Under the pieces are notes generated by a model. The model saw only the letters and a program-made list of their open reading frames with translations. It was not told where the DNA came from and ran no database searches. A stretch of 64,000 nt of DNA from contig NZ_JACHJP010000007.1 of assembly GCF_014203715.1 (NCBI RefSeq), forward strand, positions 248,001 to 312,000. Reading direction: 5' to 3'. This stretch comes from Streptosporangium saharense. Lineage in GTDB: Bacteria; Actinomycetota; Actinomycetes; Streptosporangiales; Streptosporangiaceae. The position numbers and the translations under genes were made by a program. This document shows positions 7,511 to 15,842 of the stretch, one piece after another (within the stretch, counting starts at the first letter, position 1; every line of letters begins with the position of its first letter).

Positions 7511-9670
7511 TCAGGGGGCGTATCTCAGGGCGGCCGCCGTCGGGCGGCGCGGCTCGTTGATCAGGGTGACGCCCTCGGGAAGGCCCGTGACGGACACGTT
7601 CGGGCCGTCCACGTCGAGGGTGACGCGGGAGTCGTCAAGGGGAAGACCGGTGATGCGCAGCTTGCCGAGGCCGACCGGATCGACCCACACCCGGCCCCTG
7701 GGGATCCACGGGTCGAGCCGCAGCAGGGTGCGCACCAGGTGGATGGGCGCCGCCGCCGCCCACGCCTGCGGCGAGCAGGAGGTGGGGTACGGCACCGGCC
7801 AGGAGAAGTCGGCGCGGTCGAAGCCGCAGAACAGCTCGGGCAGCCGCCAGCCGAAGACCTCGGCCGCGTCGAGCAGGCCGAAGGCGATCCGCTTGGCCTC
7901 CTCGGCGAAGCCGTACCGCATCAGGCCCGCCGCGATCAGGGCGTTGTCGTGCGGCCAGACCGAGCCGTTGTGGTAGCTCATCGGGTTGTAGGCGCCCATG
8001 TTGGAGGCCAGGGTGCGCACGCCGTACCCCGTGAACATCTCCGGGGAGAGCAGATGCTCGGCGACCAAGGCGGCGCGGTCCTCGTCCACGATGCCCGTCC
8101 ACAGGCAGTGGCCCATGTTGGAGGCGAGGCTGTCGATGGGCCGTCCCGCGTGGTCGAGCCCGATGGCGTAGTAGCCCCGGTCGGGCAGCCAGAAGCGCTC
8201 GTTGAAGGCCTCCCTGATGCGGGTCGCGCGGGTGCTCCACTCCTTCTCCAGGTCGGTGTCGCCGACCTCGTGGGCGAAGTGGGCGCGGGCGATGTAGGCG
8301 GCGTAGACGTAGCCCTGCACCTCGGCCAGGGCGATCGGGGCACGGGCCAGGGTGCCGTCGGCGAAGTTGACGCCGTCGAAGGAGTCCTTCCAACCCTGGT
8401 TGACCAGGCCGTGGTCGGTCCTGCGCTGGTAGGAGAGGAACGGGTCGGCGGACCTGGTGATCCAGTCGAGGGCGTCGTCCGCGTACGGCATGAGCTCCTC
8501 GACGGCCTGCTCGTGCACCCCCCACCTGCGCAGCTCCCCGAGGAGCATCACGAACAGCGGGGTCGAGTCCACCGAGCCGTAGTAGGCGTGGCCGCCGTGC
8601 GGCGAGGCGCCGGTCTGCACGCCGAAGCGCAGCTCGTGCAGGATCTTGCCCGGCTCCTCCTCGGTGAGCGGGTCGTCCACCTTGCCCTGGAGCCTGGCCA
8701 GGCGGCGCAGGGTGCCCAGCGCGAGCGACTGGTCGAGCGGCAGCGCCATCCACGAGGTCAGCAGCGAGTCACGGCCGAACAGCGTCATGAACCAGGGCGC
8801 GCCCGCCGCGATCGTCGGCGGCTCCTCGGGGCGTTCCGGCTCGAAGAGCCGCAGCGCCCCCAGGTCCTCCCGTGAGCGGTGGATCACCTGGGCCAGGGCG
8901 CGGTTGGTCGTGGTGAAGGAGGGGCTGAGCCGCTCCCAGTCGGCGCGGCGCCTGGCGGGCTCGGCGTGTTCGAGCGGGTGGTGCGTGGAGAACCAGGCGG
9001 GCGACTCCTCCCCCTCCAGGATCGGGTTGACCTGGAAGGTCGCCTTCCACTCGCCACGGGCGGGCACGACGACCCGGTAGATGAGCACGCCGGGCACGGC
9101 GAACGGCGCGGGGTCGGTGACCACCCTCGTCCCGCGCGACCTGGTGGCCGAGAAGATCAACAGCCCCGACCTGTCGGACGTCACCTCCACGTCCGTCACG
9201 TGCCTGATCCGGCCCGCCTTCACCTCGAACAGGTCGGCCACGTCGGAGGCCACGTGCACGTCGAGCACACACCCGGCGGGCTCGTCGGACAGGTTGCGCA
9301 GGATCAGGTCCTCACGCAGGCCGCCGCCGACGTAGCGGTCCCTGATCACCAGCAGGCTGCTCTCGACCCGCCCGGGACGCGGCGCCGCCCTGCCCACGAA
9401 CGTCGCGTGGTACGGCTCGCCCGCCAGCACCCTGAGCGCCTCGACCGGGGCCTCGTCCACCCGCAGCTCCCAGCGCGACAGCAGCCGGGTGTCGGCGTGG
9501 TAGACCCCCTGCGGTCCGCCCTGGATGATGTCGCCGCTCCGCGAGCACACGCAGAAGGAGCCCCCCTCGACCAGGGTCACCGTGGTGTCGCCCAGTGCTC
9601 CGGGCTGTCCTTCGAACGTCCAGGCGTTCAATGCACTCTCCGGGGTCCAGGTCCTCGTTTCCTGCACCAT
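7511..9670 (-). CDS. Glycogen-debranching-type amylo-alpha-1,6-glucosidase
   Basis: A 719-residue protein with an N-terminal beta-sandwich domain (GGSFCVCSRSGDI, HADTRLLSRWEL) and a C-terminal (alpha/alpha)6 barrel. Family marks are PWFMTLFGRDSLLTSWM, NQGWKDSFDGV and SYHNGSVWPHDNALIAAG. These belong to the bacterial GDE family acting on alpha-1,6-linked glucose in glucans; some members act on other glycosides. It is the first of several alpha-glucan enzymes in the region (GlgP, GlgE, TreS, maltokinase), which supports a role in glycogen turnover. GGGGCGGGGA precedes the ATG. Confidence 0.87.
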   Translation of the reverse strand: MVQETRTWTPESALNAWTFEGQPGALGDTTVTLVEGGSFCVCSRSGDIIQGGPQGVYHADTRLLSRWELRVDEAPVEALRVLAGEPYHATFVGRAAPRPGRVESSLLVIRDRYVGGGLREDLILRNLSDEPAGCVLDVHVASDVADLFEVKAGRIRHVTDVEVTSDRSGLLIFSATRSRGTRVVTDPAPFAVPGVLIYRVVVPARGEWKATFQVNPILEGEESPAWFSTHHPLEHAEPARRRADWERLSPSFTTTNRALAQVIHRSREDLGALRLFEPERPEEPPTIAAGAPWFMTLFGRDSLLTSWMALPLDQSLALGTLRRLARLQGKVDDPLTEEEPGKILHELRFGVQTGASPHGGHAYYGSVDSTPLFVMLLGELRRWGVHEQAVEELMPYADDALDWITRSADPFLSYQRRTDHGLVNQGWKDSFDGVNFADGTLARAPIALAEVQGYVYAAYIARAHFAHEVGDTDLEKEWSTRATRIREAFNERFWLPDRGYYAIGLDHAGRPIDSLASNMGHCLWTGIVDEDRAALVAEHLLSPEMFTGYGVRTLASNMGAYNPMSYHNGSVWPHDNALIAAGLMRYGFAEEAKRIAFGLLDAAEVFGWRLPELFCGFDRADFSWPVPYPTSCSPQAWAAAAPIHLVRTLLRLDPWIPRGRVWVDPVGLGKLRITGLPLDDSRVTLDVDGPNVSVTGLPEGVTLINEPRRPTAAALRYAP

Positions 9671-9744
9671 TCCCCGCCCCCTCGGGGAAAGAACGCTTCC
9701 ATGGCGTGTCTTGCCTGTTCACAGGTGTGTCACCGGGCGATGGG

Positions 9745-11679
9745 CTAACGTTTCCCGGCGTCCTCGTGGTGTTCGACGAGCCCCCGCTCCAGGAGTTCGT
9801 CGAGACGTCTGGCGGTCTCGGGGTCGAGTCCCGGCCTCAGCAGCTCCGGTGGCACGACGTAGGGCGACGGCAGGCCGGGGTTCAGCCCCCGCCACGGCGT
9901 CACGAACACCCCGGCGGGAGGGCTCGCGGGTTCGGAATCCTCGTGGTCGCCCGACATCGACGACAGGGCGGTCACCAGGAACAGGACGCCGACCAGCGCG
10001 GCGCCCGCGAGACGGAGCCTGAACTGCCTGCGGTCCTCCTGGCTCTCCTCGGCGTCAACGGCCACGGTGACGCTCATCGTTGCGACGGGTTCCTCGGCCT
10101 GACGCGTCCCCTCGGCGTCGTGGCCGAGCCAGGCCGCGGGATCGACCCCGAGCGCGCCCAGCCGCAGGCGCAGCCGCCTGACCTCGCGGACTCCGCCGAA
10201 GACGGCCGCCGTCACCAGGGCGCGGACCTCCCCGACGGTGACGCCCGCCGCGACCGCCCTGCCCCGCCCGGTCCAGGCCAGGCGGCTCTGCCCGGTCCAG
10301 GTCGTCTCCCAGACGGCCCGTCCCCGCACCACCAGGGCCTGCCCGACCAGCGCGAACAACGCCGCGTCCAGCCGGGCCAGAGCCGCTTTCTCCTCGGGTG
10401 GGTCGAGGCAGGAGGCCAGCCGTCCCGCGTGGCCGTCGGCCAGCAGGTCGAGGACGGTCGCCAGGGCGGGCCGCGCGGCGCCGCCGACCCTGCGGGCGGC
10501 CCTGACCAGGCCTCTCACGGGTTCCGTCGCCAGGGTCTCGGTCGTCAGCTCGACCCACTCCGCCCACGCGAGCACGGCCCGCCCCTCCTCGGCCCCCGGG
10601 AACAGGCAGTGCCGTACGGTATCGGGCTCGACCCCGAACCCGGCCTCCGACGCGGGGGTACGGCTCCCGCCCGAGGGTTTCCCGCGCCCGCCCAGGGCCC
10701 GCAGGCGCCGCTCCAGACTGGGGTGGGAGTCGTAGCGCGAGGTCCTGCCGGACGGCGTGGCCCGTGCCAGCCCGGTGATCCTGGCCCGGTAGCCGGGCGC
10801 GGCGAGCATGGCGGCGAACACCGTCAGCGGGTCGTCGGGGAGGTAGCCCCTGGCGTGCATGGGGTCGAGGTGCCCGCCGCGGAACTCGCCCCACGCGACC
10901 GGCAGCACGACCAGGGCCCGCCACAGCGCCTCGGCCGCGACTCCGGCCCCGGCGATCTTCGCCGCCGCGGCGTCCGCCTGGAGCTCCTGGCGCCGGTTGA
11001 CGGCCGAGGAGATCCAGAAGTAGAGCATCGCGTAGCCGACGAACGGCCACCAGATCCAGGAGACGGGGACGTTCTGCCGTCTGCCGCCGCGTGCCGACGG
11101 GTGCGGGCTGCGGGAGCGTTCGAGCCGGTCGAGGGTGACGCGCAGCGCCAGGTGGCCCCGGTAGGTGATCGCGCCGAGCCTGGTGTGGGCGTGCGCGTAG
11201 TGGCCCAGCTCGTGACAGAGCACGACGCGCAGCTCACCGGCCGTCAGACCGGCCAGCAGCGGCAGCCCGACGTACAGGTGCCGTCTGCCGCCGACGAGGC
11301 CGAGCAGCCTCGTCTCCTCGGTCACCTCGGCGTTCACCTCGGCGGTCAGCCGTACGGTCGCCGGAGGGCGGGTGCCGAGCCGCCCGGCCAGCTCCGTGAC
11401 GGCGGCCCACAGCTCGGGCGCCTGTTCGGGGGTGACGGACACCCCGCCGGGGGTCTCCGGGGCCTCGGCCCCGGTGACGAACAGGCCGCGCAGGACCCAC
11501 AGCGCCGGGATCGTGGTGAGCGCCGTCATCACCATCCCGGCCTGCAGCGGCCTGCCTTCGACGAGGGCGCCCCACACGAGCAGGACGAGGGCGCCGACGT
11601 CGAGCAGGACGAGGACCAGGCACAGCAGGTAGAGGCCCGCGAGCAGGCCGAGCGCCAGCAGCGCCCGCACCACGATCAC
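9745..11679 (-). CDS. M48-family membrane metalloprotease
   Basis: About 644 residues. Two membrane segments at the N-terminus (residues 3-60) are followed by the zinc site HELGHYAHAH at about residue 150 and a third ligand region (RRQELQADAAAAK), as in HtpX/Ste24-like M48 peptidases. The C-terminal half is long and unassigned, with one further membrane helix (LAGAALVGVLFLVTALSS) near residue 560. The GTG start overlaps the sigma-factor stop codon (GTGA), so sigma factor and protease are coupled. An M48 protease that cleaves a membrane partner controlled by the sigma factor is a reasonable guess, not shown. The longer reading frame reaching to 12618 is not used. Confidence 0.85.
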   Translation of the reverse strand: MIVVRALLALGLLAGLYLLCLVLVLLDVGALVLLVWGALVEGRPLQAGMVMTALTTIPALWVLRGLFVTGAEAPETPGGVSVTPEQAPELWAAVTELAGRLGTRPPATVRLTAEVNAEVTEETRLLGLVGGRRHLYVGLPLLAGLTAGELRVVLCHELGHYAHAHTRLGAITYRGHLALRVTLDRLERSRSPHPSARGGRRQNVPVSWIWWPFVGYAMLYFWISSAVNRRQELQADAAAAKIAGAGVAAEALWRALVVLPVAWGEFRGGHLDPMHARGYLPDDPLTVFAAMLAAPGYRARITGLARATPSGRTSRYDSHPSLERRLRALGGRGKPSGGSRTPASEAGFGVEPDTVRHCLFPGAEEGRAVLAWAEWVELTTETLATEPVRGLVRAARRVGGAARPALATVLDLLADGHAGRLASCLDPPEEKAALARLDAALFALVGQALVVRGRAVWETTWTGQSRLAWTGRGRAVAAGVTVGEVRALVTAAVFGGVREVRRLRLRLGALGVDPAAWLGHDAEGTRQAEEPVATMSVTVAVDAEESQEDRRQFRLRLAGAALVGVLFLVTALSSMSGDHEDSEPASPPAGVFVTPWRGLNPGLPSPYVVPPELLRPGLDPETARRLDELLERGLVEHHEDAGKR

Positions 11680-12389
11680 GGCCGCCCCCCGCGCCGGTCC
11701 CGCGCCGCCTCGATCGCGTCGCGGACGCGGTCGAGGGCGGTGCCCTGCGCCTCGAACGCCTCGCCCAGCCACTCCCAGGTCCCACGCAGGAGTACGGCCA
11801 GCGGTTCGCCGTCCTGGACGCCGAGCAGGCGGGCGAAGCGCTGGCCGGGTCCCCCGTGCCGTCCGCTCAGTCCCGTCAGCCGTTCGAGTCTGCGGCGTGC
11901 CTGGAAGAGGACGAGGGCGACCAGCGAGCTCCTGATCCCGAGCCGCTCGGCGATCTCCTTGTGCGACATGCCGTACACGCAGTGGGCCAGCACCACGATC
12001 CGCTCGCGTTCGGCCAGTGAGCCGAGCGCGGACAGGACCATGGAGACCTCGGCCGTCTCCTCCGGGGTGGAGCAGGGCCGTACCGGCACCTGGAGCTCCC
12101 GCGCCTCCCCCCGCCTGCGTCTGCCGGCGGTCTTCCACCAGCGGCGCTGCATCGTGGTGTGGACCCAGCGCTCGGCGGCCCTCGGCTCGTAGCCGCCGAT
12201 CCTGTCCCAGTGCCTGAACGCCTCCAGGTAGGCGTCGGCGACGGCGTCCTCGGCGTCCTGTTTGCTCGCGCAGATCATGGTCGCCCTGGTGAGCATGCGC
12301 GCGGACGTCAGGCGGTAGAACTCCCCGAACCCGTCCGGCCTGTCCTCGGATCGTGTGTCTTCCGGTCGTGCGACGTCCCGTTCCGTCAT
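11676..12389 (-). CDS. ECF-type RNA polymerase sigma factor
   Basis: About 237 residues. Region 2 is seen as DGFGEFYRLTSARMLTRATM with DAEDAVADAYLEAFRHWDRI, and region 4 as ERIVVLAHCVYGMSHKEIAERLGI, a clear helix-turn-helix. A basic linker (AGRRRRGEAR) lies between them and there is a C-terminal extension of some 70 residues. The ATG at 12389 overlaps the stop of the small membrane protein upstream (ATGA). No anti-sigma factor with a ZAS motif is present; the 79-residue membrane protein or the M48 protease may fill a regulatory role (inference). Confidence 0.87.
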   Translation of the reverse strand: MTERDVARPEDTRSEDRPDGFGEFYRLTSARMLTRATMICASKQDAEDAVADAYLEAFRHWDRIGGYEPRAAERWVHTTMQRRWWKTAGRRRRGEARELQVPVRPCSTPEETAEVSMVLSALGSLAERERIVVLAHCVYGMSHKEIAERLGIRSSLVALVLFQARRRLERLTGLSGRHGGPGQRFARLLGVQDGEPLAVLLRGTWEWLGEAFEAQGTALDRVRDAIEAARDRRGGRP

Positions 12390-12625
12390 CGTTCGTCCCT
12401 CTGCCGGAGGCCGGACGCCGGGGACTCGTGGAGACACACGATGAGCGTCCCCTCGCCCGTCCTGTGGCCGATGAGCACGGGCCCCTCACCGGCCCGTACC
12501 CGTACCACCGTGACCTGGCCGCGCGCCTGACTCCCGCCGGTCGAACGCATGCGGTACAGGACCACCGAGACCACCAGCCTGACCGCGCCCGCCACCAAGG
12601 CGAGAACGACCGGATCACTCATCAT
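12386..12625 (-). CDS. Small single-span membrane protein heading the sigma/M48 operon
   Basis: A 79-residue protein. One N-terminal membrane helix (DPVVLALVAGAVRLVVSVVLY) is followed by a short soluble domain (VTVVRVRAGEGPVLIGHRTG). No family is recognised. It starts with tandem ATG codons at 12625-12620 preceded by GAAGGGACGG, and its stop overlaps the sigma-factor ATG. Being encoded first and membrane-anchored, it could sense or hold the sigma factor, but it lacks any anti-sigma signature that I can see. Confidence 0.7.
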   Translation of the reverse strand: MMSDPVVLALVAGAVRLVVSVVLYRMRSTGGSQARGQVTVVRVRAGEGPVLIGHRTGEGTLIVCLHESPASGLRQRDER

Positions 12626-12891
12626 CGAGACCGTCCCTTCGACCCGGAACGACCGGTGCGCCCTGCACCGGTCTCCCGTGCCTTGAAAAGGCCTCGACGA
12701 CGAGAAATCTTTGGCCGGAGTCGACCTGAACCACGGCGGTGCGCGGGGCCCCACCCGGCCACGCCCGCGTCGGAGGCGGGGGCGGCCCGGTGGGCCACGA
12801 ACACCGGTAATGCCAGTAAAGCAGCAGGCTGCGGCGTTGCGGTGGGAAAGACGGATTTCCGGATCAGGTCCGGGGCGTCACGGGGCCGGGA

Positions 12892-15474
12892 TCACCGCAG
12901 GGTGCCGTTGGTCATGCCGACCGGCTCCTCGGGAACCGCGATCAGGCCGAGCTCGGCGGGCGTGGCCACCAGCGGATGGTCCGGCACCACCCGGACGGTG
13001 TATCCGAAGGAGCCGGTGCGGTCGAGCGGGATCGTCCCGCTGAAGACGGCCCTGCCGTCGTCGGCCTCCGCCTCCAGGGTCAGGTCCGCATACGACGGCC
13101 CGACCATCTCGTCGTGCTGCCCGACCAGCCCGTAGGCCGCCTGGACCCGGATGTCGGACGGCTGCAGCTCGCCGAGGGCGATGGTCGCCCGCAGTTCGAG
13201 GGAGGCCCCGACCTCGGGGGTGTCGCCCAGGTTGGCCGCCTCGACGTGCTCGACCCGCACCCCCGGCCACGCCTGGTGGACCCGCAGCTTCCAGGCGGCG
13301 AAGTGCCTGGCGGGGTCGTAGCCGTCGACCGACAGCGCGCGGGCGGACTCGGCGGCGGGCGCGTACAGGCCGATCACATAGTCGCGGAGCATCCGGCCCG
13401 CCAGCACCTTGGGGCCGAGCGAGGTCAGGGTGTGCCTGACCATCTCCAGCCAGCGCAGCGGCAGGCCGTCCGAGGCCCTGTCGTAGAACCGGTCGGCCAC
13501 CTCGTGGTCGATCAGGTCGTAGAGCGCGTGCGCCTCAAGCTCGTCGCGGCGGTCGGGGTCGGCCACCCCGTCCGCGGTGGGTACGGCCCAGCCGTTCGTG
13601 CCGTCGAACCACTCGTCCCACCAGCCGTCGCGGATCGACAGGTTGAGGCCGCCGTTGAGCGCGGCCTTCATGCCGGAGGTGCCGCATGCCTCAAGGGGCC
13701 GCAGCGGGTTGTTCATCCACACGTCGCAGCCCTGCACGAGCAACTGGCCGAGGGCCATGTCGTAGTCGGGCAGGAAGACGATGCGGTGCCGTACGTCCTC
13801 GCTGTCGGCGAAGCGCACGATCTGCTGGATGAGCTTCTTGCCGCCCTCGTCTGCGGGGTGCGCCTTGCCCGCGATCACGATCTGGACCGGCTTCTCCGGG
13901 TTGAGCAGCAGCTCGCGCAGGCGTTCCTGGTCGTTCAGCATCAGGGTGAGCCGCTTGTAGGACGGCACCCTGCGCGCGAAGCCGATGGTCAGCACGTTGG
14001 GGTCGAGGGCGTCCTCGATCCAGCCGAGCTCGGCGCGGGAGGCGCCCCTGGCCAGCCAGGACCTGCGCAGCCGCTCCCTGGCCGCGTTGACCAGGCGGGC
14101 CCTGAGCCTGTTCCTGATGCCCCAGACGTCCACGTCGGAGATCTTGTTGACGCCCTCCCAGCCCTGGGCGCGCTCGACCAGGGTCGGCAGCTCCCTGCCC
14201 GCGAGCTCCATGATCTCGCGGCCGACCCAGGTCGGCGCGTGCACGCCGTTGGTGATGGACCCGATCGGGACGTCGTCGGCGTCGAAGCCCGGCCACAGGC
14301 CGCGGAACATCTCCCTGCTGACCTCGCCGTGCAGCTCGGAGACGCCGTTGACCCGCTGGGCCAGGCGCATGCCCATCGCGGCCATGTTGAACTTGCCCGG
14401 CTCGTCCTCCGCGCCGAGTTCGAGGATGCGCTCGACCGGGACCGTCGGCCAGGCGTTGCCGCCGCCGAACTGGCGGGCGATCATCTCGGCCGGGAAGCGG
14501 TCGATCCCCGCGGGGACCGGGGTGTGGGTGGTGAAGACCGTGCCCGCGCGGACCGCTTCGAGGGCCTCGTCGAAGGAGAGCCTGGCCTCGGTCAGCTCGC
14601 GGATGCGCTCAAGACCGAGGAAGCCCGCGTGCCCCTCGTTGGTGTGGAAGACCTCGGGCTCGGGGTGGCCGGTGACCCGGCAGTAGGCCCGGATCGCGCG
14701 CACGCCGCCGATGCCGAGCAGCAGTTCCTGGAGCAGGCGGTGGTCGGTGCCCCCGCCGTACAGGCGGTCGGTGACGTCGCGGGCGGCGTTGTCGTTCTCG
14801 GCGACGTCGGAGTCGAGCAGCAGCAGCGGGACGCGGCCGACCTGGGCCACCCAGACCTGGGCGTACAGCGGGCGCTGCTCGGGCAGGCTGACCGTGACGC
14901 GGACCGGGGTGCCGTCCTGCTCCTTGAGCAGGGTCAGCGGCAGCCCTCCCGGGTCGAGCGAGGGGTAGTGCTCAAGCTGCCACCCCTCGGGGGAGAGCGA
15001 CTGGGTGAAGTAGCCGTGCCGGTACAGCAGGCCGACGGCCAGGATCGGCACCCCGAGGTCGCTCGCCGCCTTGAGGTGGTCGCCCGCGAGGATGCCCAGG
15101 CCACCCGAGTACTGCGGCAACGCGGCGGCGATGCCGTACTCCGGGGAGAAGTAGGCGATGGCGCGCGGCGCGTCGGGGATGGTCTGGTACCACCGGGGCG
15201 CGGTCATGTACTCGTGCAGATCGTCGGCGGCGTCGGCGACCCGCCTGAGGAAGCGGCGGTCGGCGGCCAGTTCGCGCAGCCTGCTCGCCTCGACGGCGCC
15301 GAGCAGCGCGACCGGGTCGTAACCGACCCGGTCCCAGGTCGCGGGATCCACCTCGGCGAACAGATCGAGTGTTTCGGGGTGCCACGACCAGCGCAGATTG
15401 TGGACAAGCTCGCCGAGGGGGGCCAGCTCCGGGGGAAGGACGGTGCGGACAGTGAACCTACGGATTGCTCTCAC
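12892..15474 (-). CDS. glgP: Alpha-glucan (maltodextrin/glycogen) phosphorylase
   Basis: An 860-residue GT35 enzyme of the shorter actinobacterial type. It has the N-terminal region AYFSPEYGIAAALPQYSGGLG and the PLP site RPLEACGTSGMKAALNG, whose final lysine binds pyridoxal phosphate. It cleaves alpha-1,4-glucan with phosphate to glucose-1-phosphate in the cytoplasm. The start is GTG at 15474, next to a 368-bp divergent promoter region shared with glgE. Together with the debranching enzyme it forms the degradative arm opposite the GlgE synthetic arm. Such proteins were also proposed to work with GlgE-derived maltosyl units. Confidence 0.95.
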   Translation of the reverse strand: MRAIRRFTVRTVLPPELAPLGELVHNLRWSWHPETLDLFAEVDPATWDRVGYDPVALLGAVEASRLRELAADRRFLRRVADAADDLHEYMTAPRWYQTIPDAPRAIAYFSPEYGIAAALPQYSGGLGILAGDHLKAASDLGVPILAVGLLYRHGYFTQSLSPEGWQLEHYPSLDPGGLPLTLLKEQDGTPVRVTVSLPEQRPLYAQVWVAQVGRVPLLLLDSDVAENDNAARDVTDRLYGGGTDHRLLQELLLGIGGVRAIRAYCRVTGHPEPEVFHTNEGHAGFLGLERIRELTEARLSFDEALEAVRAGTVFTTHTPVPAGIDRFPAEMIARQFGGGNAWPTVPVERILELGAEDEPGKFNMAAMGMRLAQRVNGVSELHGEVSREMFRGLWPGFDADDVPIGSITNGVHAPTWVGREIMELAGRELPTLVERAQGWEGVNKISDVDVWGIRNRLRARLVNAARERLRRSWLARGASRAELGWIEDALDPNVLTIGFARRVPSYKRLTLMLNDQERLRELLLNPEKPVQIVIAGKAHPADEGGKKLIQQIVRFADSEDVRHRIVFLPDYDMALGQLLVQGCDVWMNNPLRPLEACGTSGMKAALNGGLNLSIRDGWWDEWFDGTNGWAVPTADGVADPDRRDELEAHALYDLIDHEVADRFYDRASDGLPLRWLEMVRHTLTSLGPKVLAGRMLRDYVIGLYAPAAESARALSVDGYDPARHFAAWKLRVHQAWPGVRVEHVEAANLGDTPEVGASLELRATIALGELQPSDIRVQAAYGLVGQHDEMVGPSYADLTLEAEADDGRAVFSGTIPLDRTGSFGYTVRVVPDHPLVATPAELGLIAVPEEPVGMTNGTLR

Positions 15475-15842
15475 GCTGCCAGACCCTAGTTACTCAGCGC
15501 CATGACGGCGACCCGGACACTCACGCGTCTCCCCCTCACCACTATCAATCCGCTCCAAACACATCCAAGGGCAGTTGATCGACCGGGAGGCCACTCCCCG
15601 GGAACAACTCGCCGAACAGTAAGAGGTCCCGCACTCTTCCACCTACGCGCATGAAGATGGACTATTGGGGCAACGCATCAGTGGGTCGCGACGCCCCACC
15701 CCCCGGGTGACCGACCGTCGGTGCGGCGGCAGGGTATTGTCCTGCATCGAGGCCGGTGACCAGGGGCTTTTGACGAATCGAAGATCTATCCTTGCCGACT
15801 TTTTCGGCGGCACCGGGTGTGCCGTCGCTACCTTGAGACGCG
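15475..15842. promoter_or_regulatory. Divergent glgP/glgE promoter region
   Basis: This 368-bp gap separates divergent glgP and glgE and is less GC-rich than the genes. Close to the glgE start there is a hairpin at 15808-15824 (CGGCAC, 5-nt loop, GTGCCG) preceded by a small GCCGA/TCGGC stem. No confident -10/-35 pair or operator can be assigned by eye. The ribosome binding site of glgE is weak (TTGAGACGCG before ATG). Confidence 0.4.
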
